From contig WTHV01000081.1 of NCBI GenBank assembly GCA_011525265.1, positions 1-18,045 of the forward strand: 18,045 bases of DNA, read 5' to 3'. The notes beneath the pieces were generated by a model. It saw nothing but the letters and a program-made list of their open reading frames with translations. It was not told the DNA's origin and did no database searches. Source of the stretch: Alphaproteobacteria bacterium. GTDB taxonomy: Bacteria; Pseudomonadota; Alphaproteobacteria; Puniceispirillales; Puniceispirillaceae. Below, in pieces: positions 7,217-14,889 of this stretch (position 1 is its first letter; each line of letters opens with the position of its first letter). The position numbers were made by a program, and so were the translations under genes.

Positions 7217-7681
7217 ATGGATATTATTGATCGGCAAATTTTGACCATTTTGCAAAAAGACGCCTCTTTGCCAGTGGCTGATGTGGCGCGCAAGGTGGGA
7301 TTATCTGTGACACCTTGTTGGCGACGCATTCAAAAACTCGAAGAAGATGGCATCATTACAGGGCGCGTGGCCTTGCTTGACGGGCCAAAGCTTGGCATGG
7401 GGATGAGTGTCTTTGTAGGGATTAAAACAGATCAGCATAATGTGGCTTGGCTAGAGCAATTCGCCAAATCAGTTTCAGCCCTGCCAGAGGTGGTAGAATT
7501 TTACCGTATGTCTGGTGAGGTGGATTATCTTTTGCGTGTGGTGGTGCCTGATATGGCAAGCTATGATGTGTTCTATAAAAAGCTTATTGGCTCAGTGAAG
7601 CTGAAAGATGTCAGCTCAAGCTTTGCGATGGAAGAGATTAAATATACCACAGCTCTGCCCTTGCCAGAAGCAGGTGCTTAA
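7217..7681 (+). CDS. Lrp/AsnC family transcriptional regulator
   Basis: This feast/famine regulator has 154 residues. An N-terminal helix-turn-helix (about 1-55: MDIIDRQILTILQKDASLPVAD, then GLSVTPCWRRIQKLEEDGII) is followed by a RAM/effector domain (about 62-145) that binds amino acids and drives oligomerisation. The block FYRMSGEVDYLLRVVVPDM (95-113) is the standard ligand-dimer segment of the family. A strong AGGAGG ribosome site at 7206-7211 fixes the ATG at 7217. The DNA just upstream is very AT-rich and contains a possible Lrp-type site. The gene points toward the GT4 gene, with only 36 nt between stops. The target genes and amino acid cannot be read from sequence. Lrp homologues often control a neighbouring catabolic or transport gene, but the nearest one here is the methyltransferase. 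Confidence 0.93.
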   Translation: MDIIDRQILTILQKDASLPVADVARKVGLSVTPCWRRIQKLEEDGIITGRVALLDGPKLGMGMSVFVGIKTDQHNVAWLEQFAKSVSALPEVVEFYRMSGEVDYLLRVVVPDMASYDVFYKKLIGSVKLKDVSSSFAMEEIKYTTALPLPEAGA

Positions 7682-7685
7682 TCCT

Positions 7686-7702
7686 ATGGGCTTTTTGCCC
7701 AT
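7686..7702. terminator. Short hairpin between convergent lrp-type and GT4 genes
   Basis: ATGGGC-TTTTT-GCCCAT gives a 6-bp stem with a 5-base loop in the 36-nt space between two convergent stops, where a bidirectional terminator would be expected. There is no long T-run after the stem on either strand, so it is at best a weak intrinsic terminator. Confidence 0.4.
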
Positions 7703-7717
7703 CGCTGATAGTCTGCC

Positions 7718-8719
7718 TCAGCATTTATAGTTTGATAGGAGGGCGTCCCATTTTTGGCGCGCCTTATCACGGTCAAAAAGCGCGGTGCCGACATAGTCAT
7801 AAGCTGTTTTTTGGCGTTTGTGGAGCAGTGGCAAATCATCTGCTAATGCACAAATCTCTTTTGCAAATGCCTCTGGTTTATCGGAAGGAAGAATAGGGCC
7901 AACAGTCCCATCATTCAGGCAATGAGATGCCCCATTTGTTGGCGTTGCTATCACCGCAACCCCTTCTGCCATGGCCTCTGGAAAGATAAAGCCAAACGGC
8001 TCATCTTTTGAGGGGACTATCATCACATCAAGCTCTTTTAAGAAGGCAGGAAAATCGATCCAACCGCGCATTTCAACGGGATTTCCATAGTGATGATTAA
8101 GCGCTCTTAGGCGCTCTCTTAGAGGGCCGTCACCACCAAGGGAAAAGCGGATATCGGGATGCGTCTGTTTGACAAGTGCGGCTATCTCAATAAACAGGGA
8201 TAGGTTTTTCTTCTCAACCATCCGTCCTGCCGCACCAATGGTAAGCGGCGCTTGTGGCTTTGGGATTTTAAGGCCTTTTGGGGCGTCGTGAAAATGCGGA
8301 ATAAGGGTTAATTTTTCTGCTTCCCAGCCAGCCTTTTGCGCCTTGGCCAATCCCTCTTTGGTCAGGCACACAAGCCTATCACAGTCGTTAAAGTGATGTG
8401 GTTTATCATTATGGCAAATACCGATTACATAACGTGCTAGCCGGCGGAGCCCTGGTGCCATGAAGCCATTATGACAAAGAGCGATATCATAATTATGTTT
8501 CATGCCAAGCGCACTAAAAGCAGGCAGAGTGCGATAGGCAAAACGGCGCAAGCTGCTAAGCTTAAGATGCTTTTTTGCGTAGGCTGAGGCAGATGAATCG
8601 GGTGATAGCAAGCTGAGGTCATAGGCATCATTGCCCCCTAGCAAGCCAAGCTGATCAATCAGCGCGCGTTCAATGCCGCCTGCCTTTTTATCTGATGTGG
8701 CTATCAGTATCTTCATCAT
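7718..8719 (-). CDS. GT4-family glycosyltransferase
   Basis: This is a retaining GT-B glycosyltransferase that would add a nucleotide-sugar residue to a surface glycan or lipid at the cytosolic face. The 333-residue protein has the N-terminal glycine loop TSDKKAGGIERAL (8-20). The donor-site block GAAGRMVEKKN (162-172) follows, with R166 and K170, and then the FSLGGDGPLRERL strand (192-204). The EX7E motif EPFGFIFPE (240-248) is complete. It has no membrane segment. Its ATG overlaps the last bases of betB (ATGA, 8716-8719), so translation coupling with a dehydrogenase gene of unrelated function is likely. A second in-frame ATG follows directly. The sugar and acceptor are unknown. Confidence 0.88.
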   Translation of the reverse strand: MMKILIATSDKKAGGIERALIDQLGLLGGNDAYDLSLLSPDSSASAYAKKHLKLSSLRRFAYRTLPAFSALGMKHNYDIALCHNGFMAPGLRRLARYVIGICHNDKPHHFNDCDRLVCLTKEGLAKAQKAGWEAEKLTLIPHFHDAPKGLKIPKPQAPLTIGAAGRMVEKKNLSLFIEIAALVKQTHPDIRFSLGGDGPLRERLRALNHHYGNPVEMRGWIDFPAFLKELDVMIVPSKDEPFGFIFPEAMAEGVAVIATPTNGASHCLNDGTVGPILPSDKPEAFAKEICALADDLPLLHKRQKTAYDYVGTALFDRDKARQKWDALLSNYKC

Positions 8720-10146
8720 AGTTGGATGTAGGTCGCTTTGACTTCTGTATAGGCCTCAATGGCAAATTGTGAGGATTCTCTGCCAAAGCCTGATTGCTTT
8801 GCCCCCCCAAAAGGCCAATCTGCCGGGATAAGATTATAGGTGTTCACCCACACATTCCCTGCCTCAAGCGCATCAGCTACTCTGTGTGCGCGCGTCAGGT
8901 CGCTTGTGATAATGCCTGCCCCAAGGCCAAAGTCAGTATCATTTGCCCGCCTAATGGCTTCTTCTTCTGTTTTGAATGTCAGAACAGACATAACAGGGCC
9001 AAAAATTTCTTCACGTACAATGCGCATATCATCTGTGCATTGGGTCATGATGGTTGGCTCAACAAAATTACCGCCCTCAAAGCCTTGCGGATGAGCTGCC
9101 TTGCCACCAACCGCAATATGGGCGCCTTCTTCTTCTCCGATTCGAATATAATCAAGCACCTTTTGCTGATGTGCTTTTGATATAAGCGCACCTATCTGAA
9201 CATCTTCTGACATGGGATCGCCAATCCGCATTTCTGATGTGCGCTTGACCATTTCGGCAATGATTTTCGGTGCGATCCCCTCTTGGATAAAGACACGCGT
9301 GGCGTTTGAGCATACCTCACCTGCTGTGTAAAAATTCGCATCCATTGCGGTCTGAACAGCAATTTCAAAGTCACAATCATCAAAAATCACAAGCGGTGCT
9401 TTACCGCCCAATTCCAATGTGACCTTTTTCAAACTATCAGCTGATTGTTTCATGATAAGCTTGCCTGTATCCACCCCGCCTGTCAGCGAGACTTTGGCAA
9501 TGCCCTTATGCGCGCAGATGGCCGCGCCAATTTCATAATCACCTTGCAAGACTTGGAACAGCCCATCAGGCAATCCGTGTTCTGTCGCAATTTGGGCGAT
9601 GCGCATCGCAACAAGAGGCGTTTCTTCTGATGGTTTTAAAATAAAAGCATTACCTGTTGCTAGTGCAGGTGCCGCTTTCCAACAGGCGATTTGGGCAGGG
9701 TAATTCCAAGCGCCAATACCAGCACATACCCCCAAAGGAACGCGGCGTGTATAGCCAATCGCATCTTCCCATTTATGAGAGGTGCCAGTCATTGTGGCAG
9801 CCATATGAGCAAAAAATTCAAACGCATCAGCGCCTGATGGCACATCACCAGTCACAGCTTCTGAATATAATTTGCCAACATCTTGCACCTCTAGGCGTGA
9901 TAATTCTTCATTGGCCTCTTTGAGTGCCATAGCAATCGAATAGAGAATCTGACTGCGGTCTTGACCAGAGCGCGCCGCCCATTGTTTTTGTGCCTCTGAT
10001 GCATGGCGCACAGCCTCGTCAAGCATTGCGCTTGTCGCTTTTTCAACCTTGGCAATCACCTCGCCAGTCGCAGGGTAGATTTTATCAATTGTGCCAGCAT
10101 CACTTGGATAAGCAGCGCCATTAATGAAAGAGGAAATGATTTGCAT
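8716..10146 (-). CDS. betB: Betaine aldehyde dehydrogenase (BetB-like)
   Basis: This is an NAD(P)-dependent aldehyde dehydrogenase of 476 residues, most like glycine-betaine-aldehyde dehydrogenases, which make the osmoprotectant glycine betaine. Active-site landmarks are intact: AWNYP (146-150, with N148), KPSEETP (171-177), TLELGGK (243-249, general-base E245) and GEVCSNATR (276-284, nucleophile C279). The end block PADWPFGGAKQSGFGRE fits the BADH group. AGAGG before the ATG at 10146 is a good ribosome site. There is no betA, betI or betT beside it. The choline-oxidising partner could be the iron-type alcohol dehydrogenase at 11089-12252. Other amino-aldehyde substrates (for example 4-aminobutanal-type) remain possible, since the family members are hard to separate by sequence. 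Confidence 0.85.
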   Translation of the reverse strand: MQIISSFINGAAYPSDAGTIDKIYPATGEVIAKVEKATSAMLDEAVRHASEAQKQWAARSGQDRSQILYSIAMALKEANEELSRLEVQDVGKLYSEAVTGDVPSGADAFEFFAHMAATMTGTSHKWEDAIGYTRRVPLGVCAGIGAWNYPAQIACWKAAPALATGNAFILKPSEETPLVAMRIAQIATEHGLPDGLFQVLQGDYEIGAAICAHKGIAKVSLTGGVDTGKLIMKQSADSLKKVTLELGGKAPLVIFDDCDFEIAVQTAMDANFYTAGEVCSNATRVFIQEGIAPKIIAEMVKRTSEMRIGDPMSEDVQIGALISKAHQQKVLDYIRIGEEEGAHIAVGGKAAHPQGFEGGNFVEPTIMTQCTDDMRIVREEIFGPVMSVLTFKTEEEAIRRANDTDFGLGAGIITSDLTRAHRVADALEAGNVWVNTYNLIPADWPFGGAKQSGFGRESSQFAIEAYTEVKATYIQL

Positions 10147-10179
10147 ATGAGCCTCTAGTTAAAAGAGAAGATAGGTCTG

Positions 10180-10206
10180 TGGCATAGCAGAGAATTGCTA
10201 TTGCCA
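10180..10206. promoter_or_regulatory. Imperfect dyad between divergent betB and aldolase genes
   Basis: TGGCA-TAGCA (10180-10189) is mirrored by TGCTA-T-TGCCA (10196-10206) around a 6-base centre, with a single extra T in the right arm. That is ten paired bases in a short divergent promoter region serving both the betB-GT4 and aldolase-Fe-ADH units. It is a good candidate operator for a shared regulator, but no T-run or coding constraint explains it and the binding protein is unknown. Confidence 0.5.
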
Positions 10207-10286
10207 AGATGTCATAAATCTATCATGGTTTTTTCGAAAGTTGCAAAGCCTTAAGCGTGTCAGCAAATGAAAAGAAGAGATAAGAT

Positions 10287-11033
10287 ATGACTGACTATGA
10301 TGTTGATATCATTGAAGCACGCCGTGATATGGCGGCATTATTCCGCTGGACCGCACGCGAACGTCTGCATGAGGGCATTGCTAATCATTTTTCAATGGCG
10401 GTCACCGCTGATGGGCAAGAATTTTTGATGAACCCTTATGGGATTCATTTCTCAAAAATCAAAGCAGGTGATCTGCTGTTATTAAATGCACGGCAAGAGC
10501 CAAATACCACTGATGTGTCTCAAGGGATGGTGGATATTACGGCGTGGGGCATTCATGGTGCCATGCATCGCAACAACCCCGGGGCGCGTGTGATTTTGCA
10601 TCTCCACTCACCTTATGCGACAGCCTTTTCTTGCCTGAAAGACCCACATTTGCCGCCTATAGACCAGACAAGCGCACGCTTTTTCAACCGTTTGGCCTTT
10701 GATAGTGGCTTTGATGGGATGGGCATAGGTGATGAGGGAGAGCGTTTGTCTCATCTGCTTGGGAATCAGCGCACGATGGTCATGGGCAATCATGGCATTA
10801 TGACAATTGCAGCAACACCGGCGATTGGCTGGGACTTGATGTATCATATCGAAGTCGGGTGCCGAAATTATATGCTTGCCTCTGCTAGCGGGCATCCTTT
10901 GTCTGTGATGGCAGATGATGTGGCAGAAAAAACGGCACAGCAATGGGAAGAATATGAGGCTCAAGCCCCGCATCATTTGGCCGCTATTCGCAAAATATTA
11001 GACGAAGAAGAGCCTGATTACGCCCTGTTATAA
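10287..11033 (+). CDS. Class II aldolase/adducin-family protein, catalytic Glu replaced
   Basis: This is a 248-residue class II aldolase/adducin-fold protein. Members are zinc enzymes that cleave or epimerise sugar phosphates, or have lost that activity. The zinc histidines are H105 and H107 in VILHLHSPY and H169 in GNHGIM. The opening RWTARERLHEGIANHFSM and MNPYGIHFSKI are typical. The Glu that usually lies in the SSE segment about 20 residues before the HxH (E73 in fuculose aldolase) aligns with A86 in ITAWGIH, so ordinary aldolase chemistry is doubtful. Many proteobacterial paralogues share this loss. It is 55 nt upstream of the iron-type alcohol dehydrogenase on the same strand and divergent from betB. 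A GAAGAGA sequence is a weak ribosome site. The substrate is unknown. Confidence 0.85.
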   Translation: MTDYDVDIIEARRDMAALFRWTARERLHEGIANHFSMAVTADGQEFLMNPYGIHFSKIKAGDLLLLNARQEPNTTDVSQGMVDITAWGIHGAMHRNNPGARVILHLHSPYATAFSCLKDPHLPPIDQTSARFFNRLAFDSGFDGMGIGDEGERLSHLLGNQRTMVMGNHGIMTIAATPAIGWDLMYHIEVGCRNYMLASASGHPLSVMADDVAEKTAQQWEEYEAQAPHHLAAIRKILDEEEPDYALL

Positions 11034-11088
11034 CAGGCGTCCCCCCTTTACCATTTTTCTGTTTTTATTTATCTCAAAGGTTACATTC

Positions 11089-12252
11089 ATGAATATTTCT
11101 GCCTTTCCTGCGCTGATTGCACGTCCAAACTCATTATGTGACGCTGTTCCTTTTTTTGAAAAGAGGGGCGTGAAAAAGCTGTTCTTATTATCAGACCCTG
11201 TGATGGCACAATCACCACATCTTGTCCCACTGCGAGAGGCATTGGCAGATGCCTCTATTGGCCTTATTGAGTTTTCTGATTTTGCTGGTGAGCCAAAAAT
11301 GGCCAAAATGGATGAGATTATCGCCCTGACAAGAGCAGAGGCTTGTGATGGGGTCATGGGCATTGGTGGCGGCTCGGCACTTGATATGGCCAAGATTGTA
11401 TCAATCACACTTGTCGCAGATAGGCCGGCTGATGATTATTGGATGATGGCACATCCTCTGCCACCCCAAAGCTTGCCATCTGTGATGGTGCCAACCACAG
11501 CAGGCACGGGGTCTGAATCATGCTCCACAAATATTATCGCTGACCGTAATGGTCATAAAGGCTGGGTCTGGGGGCCTGAAACCAAGCCTGATCTTATCAT
11601 CCATGATCCCGTCCTTAGCACAAGCTTGCCAGCCTCTTTGACAGGCTGGTGCGGGATGGATGCCTTTATTCATGCCTTTGAAGCCTCAACCAACCGCTAT
11701 GCCCATGCAAGTGCGAGAGGCTATGGCCATCAAGCGTTACGCCTGATTGTCAAAGCCTTGCCGCAAGCCATTGCTGATGGTGATGATTTGGATGCGCGCC
11801 AGATGATGCTGTTGGGCTCTGCCTGGGCAGGTGCGGCGATTGATCAAGTCGGCACAGCTGTGGCACATCATATCAGCCACTCTATGGCAACCTTAGCCCC
11901 TATCCATCATGGTCATGCCACGGCTATTGGCTTTGAGGTAACGCTTGGGTGGATTATTGATGGTCTTGCAGGTGATGAGGCGGCAATTGAAAAGTTTCAA
12001 TCCATCGCTGAGACATTAGGGCTAGCCGATTACCGCGACCTGCCGCAATTTGTCTCTGACTTTATGGATAGCTGTCAAATTGATCGCTCTCTGCCAGTGT
12101 CTTTTGCGCAGTTTGATAAAGATAAGCTGATTGAACAATTATTGGCTGATCATACACAATCAATGCGCGTTGCAACCGCGCGTGAGGTCACAGAAGATGC
12201 TATCAAAGATATTGTCACGCGTTTGGCTAATTTGCCTGTGCAAGCCGCATGA
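11089..12252 (+). CDS. Iron-type (group III) alcohol dehydrogenase
   Basis: This is an NAD(P)-linked iron-containing alcohol dehydrogenase of 387 residues. The nucleotide loop GIGGGSALDMAK is at 91-102, and the PTTAGTGSES block is at 135-144. Metal ligands can be placed at D191 and H195 (GMDAFIHAFEA), H264 (HHISHSM) and H274 (IHHGHA). All four positions are conserved, so the enzyme should be active. The family covers many alcohols, among them choline in Bacillus GbsB. With betB next door, choline oxidation to betaine aldehyde is an inviting but unproven role. Lactaldehyde, 1,2-propanediol or hydroxyacid substrates are alternatives. It follows the aldolase gene by 55 nt with an AAAGG ribosome site, so the two likely form one transcript, ending at the hairpin just after the stop. 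Confidence 0.9.
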   Translation: MNISAFPALIARPNSLCDAVPFFEKRGVKKLFLLSDPVMAQSPHLVPLREALADASIGLIEFSDFAGEPKMAKMDEIIALTRAEACDGVMGIGGGSALDMAKIVSITLVADRPADDYWMMAHPLPPQSLPSVMVPTTAGTGSESCSTNIIADRNGHKGWVWGPETKPDLIIHDPVLSTSLPASLTGWCGMDAFIHAFEASTNRYAHASARGYGHQALRLIVKALPQAIADGDDLDARQMMLLGSAWAGAAIDQVGTAVAHHISHSMATLAPIHHGHATAIGFEVTLGWIIDGLAGDEAAIEKFQSIAETLGLADYRDLPQFVSDFMDSCQIDRSLPVSFAQFDKDKLIEQLLADHTQSMRVATAREVTEDAIKDIVTRLANLPVQAA

Positions 12253-12263
12253 GTGCGCGTTAA

Positions 12264-12288
12264 GGGCAGCTGGAAGCATGAGCTGCCC
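12264..12288 (+). terminator. Stem-loop after the iron-type alcohol dehydrogenase
   Basis: GGGCAGCT (12264-12271) pairs perfectly with AGCTGCCC (12281-12288) across a 9-base loop, twelve bases after the TGA stop. The stem is strong and placed as a terminator would be, but no T-run follows, so it may act as a 3'-end stabiliser or a Rho-assisted terminator. Confidence 0.55.
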
Positions 12289-12332
12289 GCCTATCATTGC
12301 CACGCATCTATCCCATTGGGTCATTGACTCTT

Positions 12333-12361
12333 TTGACCTATCTGTTCATATCGCATATAAG
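12333..12361 (+). promoter_or_regulatory. Sigma-70-type promoter for the FecR-domain gene
   Basis: TTGACC at 12333-12338 is followed by a 17-bp spacer and TATAAG at 12356-12361. Each hexamer differs from the consensus at one position. Transcription would begin near 12368 and give a leader of about 60 nt before the ATG at 12430, which has an AAAGGGG ribosome site. It shows the large exported protein is transcribed separately from the upstream dehydrogenase. Confidence 0.65.
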
Positions 12362-12429
12362 TATTCACTAATTAATCGAAGGATTATCTGGTCAAGCTTG
12401 CATGAGCTGTTGGTCAAAAGGGGTGCGAT

Positions 12430-14880
12430 ATGGCACAATTTCAATCTTTATTTCAACGCATGAGACGGCTTGCTATAGCGAGCCTTGCCACTGTGAGCTT
12501 GATCGTTGTGGTAATGACAAATGCTGTTTTTGCCCAGACAGGGCGCCCTGTCAGCGGTGTGATTGCGGCAACTGATAGGCCGATTGCTGTCTCTTATGTC
12601 AATGAAGATGGGGAGCGTATTGGCCGTATTGCTGGTGTTGGTGAGCCTATTTATCTGAATGATGAAATCTCTACCCCTGATGGGGCCTCATTGCAGATTT
12701 TGCTTCGTGATCAGACAGTCTTTTCCATTGGCCCAAATTCCACTTTGGTTTTTGATGAATTTATTTTTGATCCCACAAGCGTAGATGATGTTGCACTAAC
12801 CGCATCTGTGAAGAAGGGGACTTTTAAATTTATTTCAGGGAAAATTTCGAAATTAAAGCCAGGCGCAATGACATTGAAATTACCAAATGCGACTGCCTCG
12901 GTGCGTGGTACATCTGTTGTCGGGCGTGTTGATGATTCAGGTGCCTCTGATATTATCTTGTTAACAGGTGCTGTGGCGCTTGAAACTGTCAGCGCGCCTG
13001 CGGTTGATTTGATTCAACCAGGTTGGGGTGTGTCTGTTGGCGAGGCAGGGATTGCCTCTGCCCCAACACAATTTTCTGCTGAAGAAATTGAATCCTTCAT
13101 TCAAGAAGTGGAAACAGGCGCTGATGAGGGCGCATCAGATGGTGAAATACAAACAGCCGATGCACAAACAGATGAGGCATCTGAAGAAGAGCCTTCTGAA
13201 GAAGCAGTTGATTCTGTTGCCAATGTCGTTCGCGAGGCAGGCGCTGAGGTAAGTGAAGAAGAGATTACAACAATCATCCAAGAGGCAGATGGTAACCCAG
13301 AGGCTGTGGCTGAGGCGATTGTGAAAGTGATTATCGAAAACCGCATTGAAAGCGGCGATATTGACAGTGAAGCCTTGGCAGAGTTTGAAGCCTTTGTCAC
13401 CGCACAGGCAGGTGCTGAAACAGATGAAAATGGCGCCTTTATTCCACAAGAATTTGCGATTGAAGAGTTGAATGTTGCTGATTTGAAGGTGGAAGATTTA
13501 GGTATTGAAGGTTTTGGTTTTGGCGGTGATGACAGTTTTGTTGAAGCCTTTTCTCAGCGCCTTGATACGCAAGTGCTTGCCTTGCCAAAGTTTGATGAAG
13601 CGCAATTTGGTTTCGATGCGCCAGAATTTGAAGAAGTGAAGTTTGATTTTGCGAGCTTTAACCGTGCTGACATTGCGGTCACACAGCGCTTTGATATTAA
13701 AGAAGTCTCAAATTTAATTATTGGCAATGAATTTGACTCTGCTGGTGATGCGCCAGAGATTGAGCTGTCTTTCTTTGATATTTTGTTCAATGCCGAGGCG
13801 ATCAATCAAGAAGTATCACGTCGTGAGACCTCTTTTTCGTTTAACATACCAAATCAGAATTTTGATGATGGTAAGGAACAAGCTCCAGAAGATGCGCCAG
13901 CACCGAATTTTGATGATGCGCCCTCTTTTGGCGGTGATGACGCAAAGTCAGATGATGTGCCATTTGTCTCACCTTTGCTTTTTGAACGCAGGGTAGATGA
14001 AAATGGCGAGATAAAAACAGTGTTCCAACGTCCGTCATTTGATGATGGCAAAACTGAAACAGCACCAGAGGCTGAAGCAGACGTGCCAAGCTTTGGTGAG
14101 GCTGATTTGTTCCTCTCAAAGGTGGTTCAACAAGAGCCGGGCTATGATTCAAAGGATGACGTACCGTCATTTCAAGAGCAGGCTGAATACTTAGAGAAAC
14201 GTGATGATGCCAAAAATGAGCTATTAGATTTGATCTCACGTGTGCAATTAGACTCAGCACGCGGTACGCTAGATCCGCTTGAATATTACAAAAGTGGTGA
14301 TGCGCAAGCACAGTGGCTGACATTGCAATCAGATGGCAGCCTTGGGAATAATGACACCTTTGATGGGATGATTTCTAGCAGTTATCAAGGGTCGGTGCGC
14401 TTTACAGATAGCTTTACAGTCCAAGATACGCTTACCACTTTCAAAGCCAGAGCCTCCTATGACATCACATTGGATTATGGCACGGCTGCGGTCACAGGGT
14501 CTTTTGCCTTAAGCAATATGACATTAAATGGCGATACCTATTACAGTGCGGCCAATACAACAAGCCATGAAGAGACTATCAGCAATCTCAGCCTTTCAGG
14601 GCGCAGTAATGCAAATGGCACCCTTAGCACAGGCGGGACAGTTGAAGAGGTGAACATCGCAAGCGTTGATTTCCATGATTCAACCACGGCATCTGAAATT
14701 ACAACACGTATTCGCACAACATTGGATATGTCGGCTGGCTCAACACAAGTCTATAGGGCTGCTCTAGATGGCACACTTGGTGAATTTACCGTTGAAGCAG
14801 AGACGTTCAATTGTAACCCGAACTGCACGACATCAACCGGTTTGGTTGGCAGAGGAGTCTCACAAGTCGCTGGTGAATAG
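12430..14880 (+). CDS. Exported FecR-domain protein with acidic linker and beta-rich C-terminal domain
   Basis: This is an 816-residue secreted or periplasmic protein of unknown function. A signal peptide (basic start, hydrophobic 14-30) probably ends at VFA-Q, residue 35/36. A FecR-type domain spans about 75-205, including DEISTPDGASLQILLRDQ, the ATASVRGTS block (155-162) and a final GWGVSVGE. FecR domains usually sense signals for an ECF sigma factor, but none is present here. Residues 215-330 are acidic and helical. Residues 365-600 are an acidic linker with recurring NFDDG, PSFDDG and DVPSF elements. The last 180 residues look like antiparallel beta strands and end with two cysteines (C795, C799). 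N-X-S/T sequons occur at N103, N153, N641, N696, N709, N719, N729 and N798 and nowhere in the linker. No membrane anchor is seen. Confidence 0.75.
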   Translation: MAQFQSLFQRMRRLAIASLATVSLIVVVMTNAVFAQTGRPVSGVIAATDRPIAVSYVNEDGERIGRIAGVGEPIYLNDEISTPDGASLQILLRDQTVFSIGPNSTLVFDEFIFDPTSVDDVALTASVKKGTFKFISGKISKLKPGAMTLKLPNATASVRGTSVVGRVDDSGASDIILLTGAVALETVSAPAVDLIQPGWGVSVGEAGIASAPTQFSAEEIESFIQEVETGADEGASDGEIQTADAQTDEASEEEPSEEAVDSVANVVREAGAEVSEEEITTIIQEADGNPEAVAEAIVKVIIENRIESGDIDSEALAEFEAFVTAQAGAETDENGAFIPQEFAIEELNVADLKVEDLGIEGFGFGGDDSFVEAFSQRLDTQVLALPKFDEAQFGFDAPEFEEVKFDFASFNRADIAVTQRFDIKEVSNLIIGNEFDSAGDAPEIELSFFDILFNAEAINQEVSRRETSFSFNIPNQNFDDGKEQAPEDAPAPNFDDAPSFGGDDAKSDDVPFVSPLLFERRVDENGEIKTVFQRPSFDDGKTETAPEAEADVPSFGEADLFLSKVVQQEPGYDSKDDVPSFQEQAEYLEKRDDAKNELLDLISRVQLDSARGTLDPLEYYKSGDAQAQWLTLQSDGSLGNNDTFDGMISSSYQGSVRFTDSFTVQDTLTTFKARASYDITLDYGTAAVTGSFALSNMTLNGDTYYSAANTTSHEETISNLSLSGRSNANGTLSTGGTVEEVNIASVDFHDSTTASEITTRIRTTLDMSAGSTQVYRAALDGTLGEFTVEAETFNCNPNCTTSTGLVGRGVSQVAGE

Positions 14881-14889
14881 GGTTGTGAT

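Noticed and set aside
12253..12429. Possible riboswitch or small RNA between Fe-ADH and the FecR-domain gene
   Set aside because: A terminator-like hairpin and a standard promoter account for the space, and no recognised riboswitch core is visible.
13858..14180. FDD/PSF repeats considered as a tandem DNA repeat or phase-variable tract
   Set aside because: The similarity is at the protein level with irregular spacing and different codons. There is no exact DNA unit suited to slippage.
13841..14323. Open frame of 160 codons on the minus strand inside the FecR-domain gene
   Set aside because: It lies fully opposite a well-supported gene, has a His/Leu-rich composition caused by the complementary acidic repeats, and shows no ribosome site or family match.
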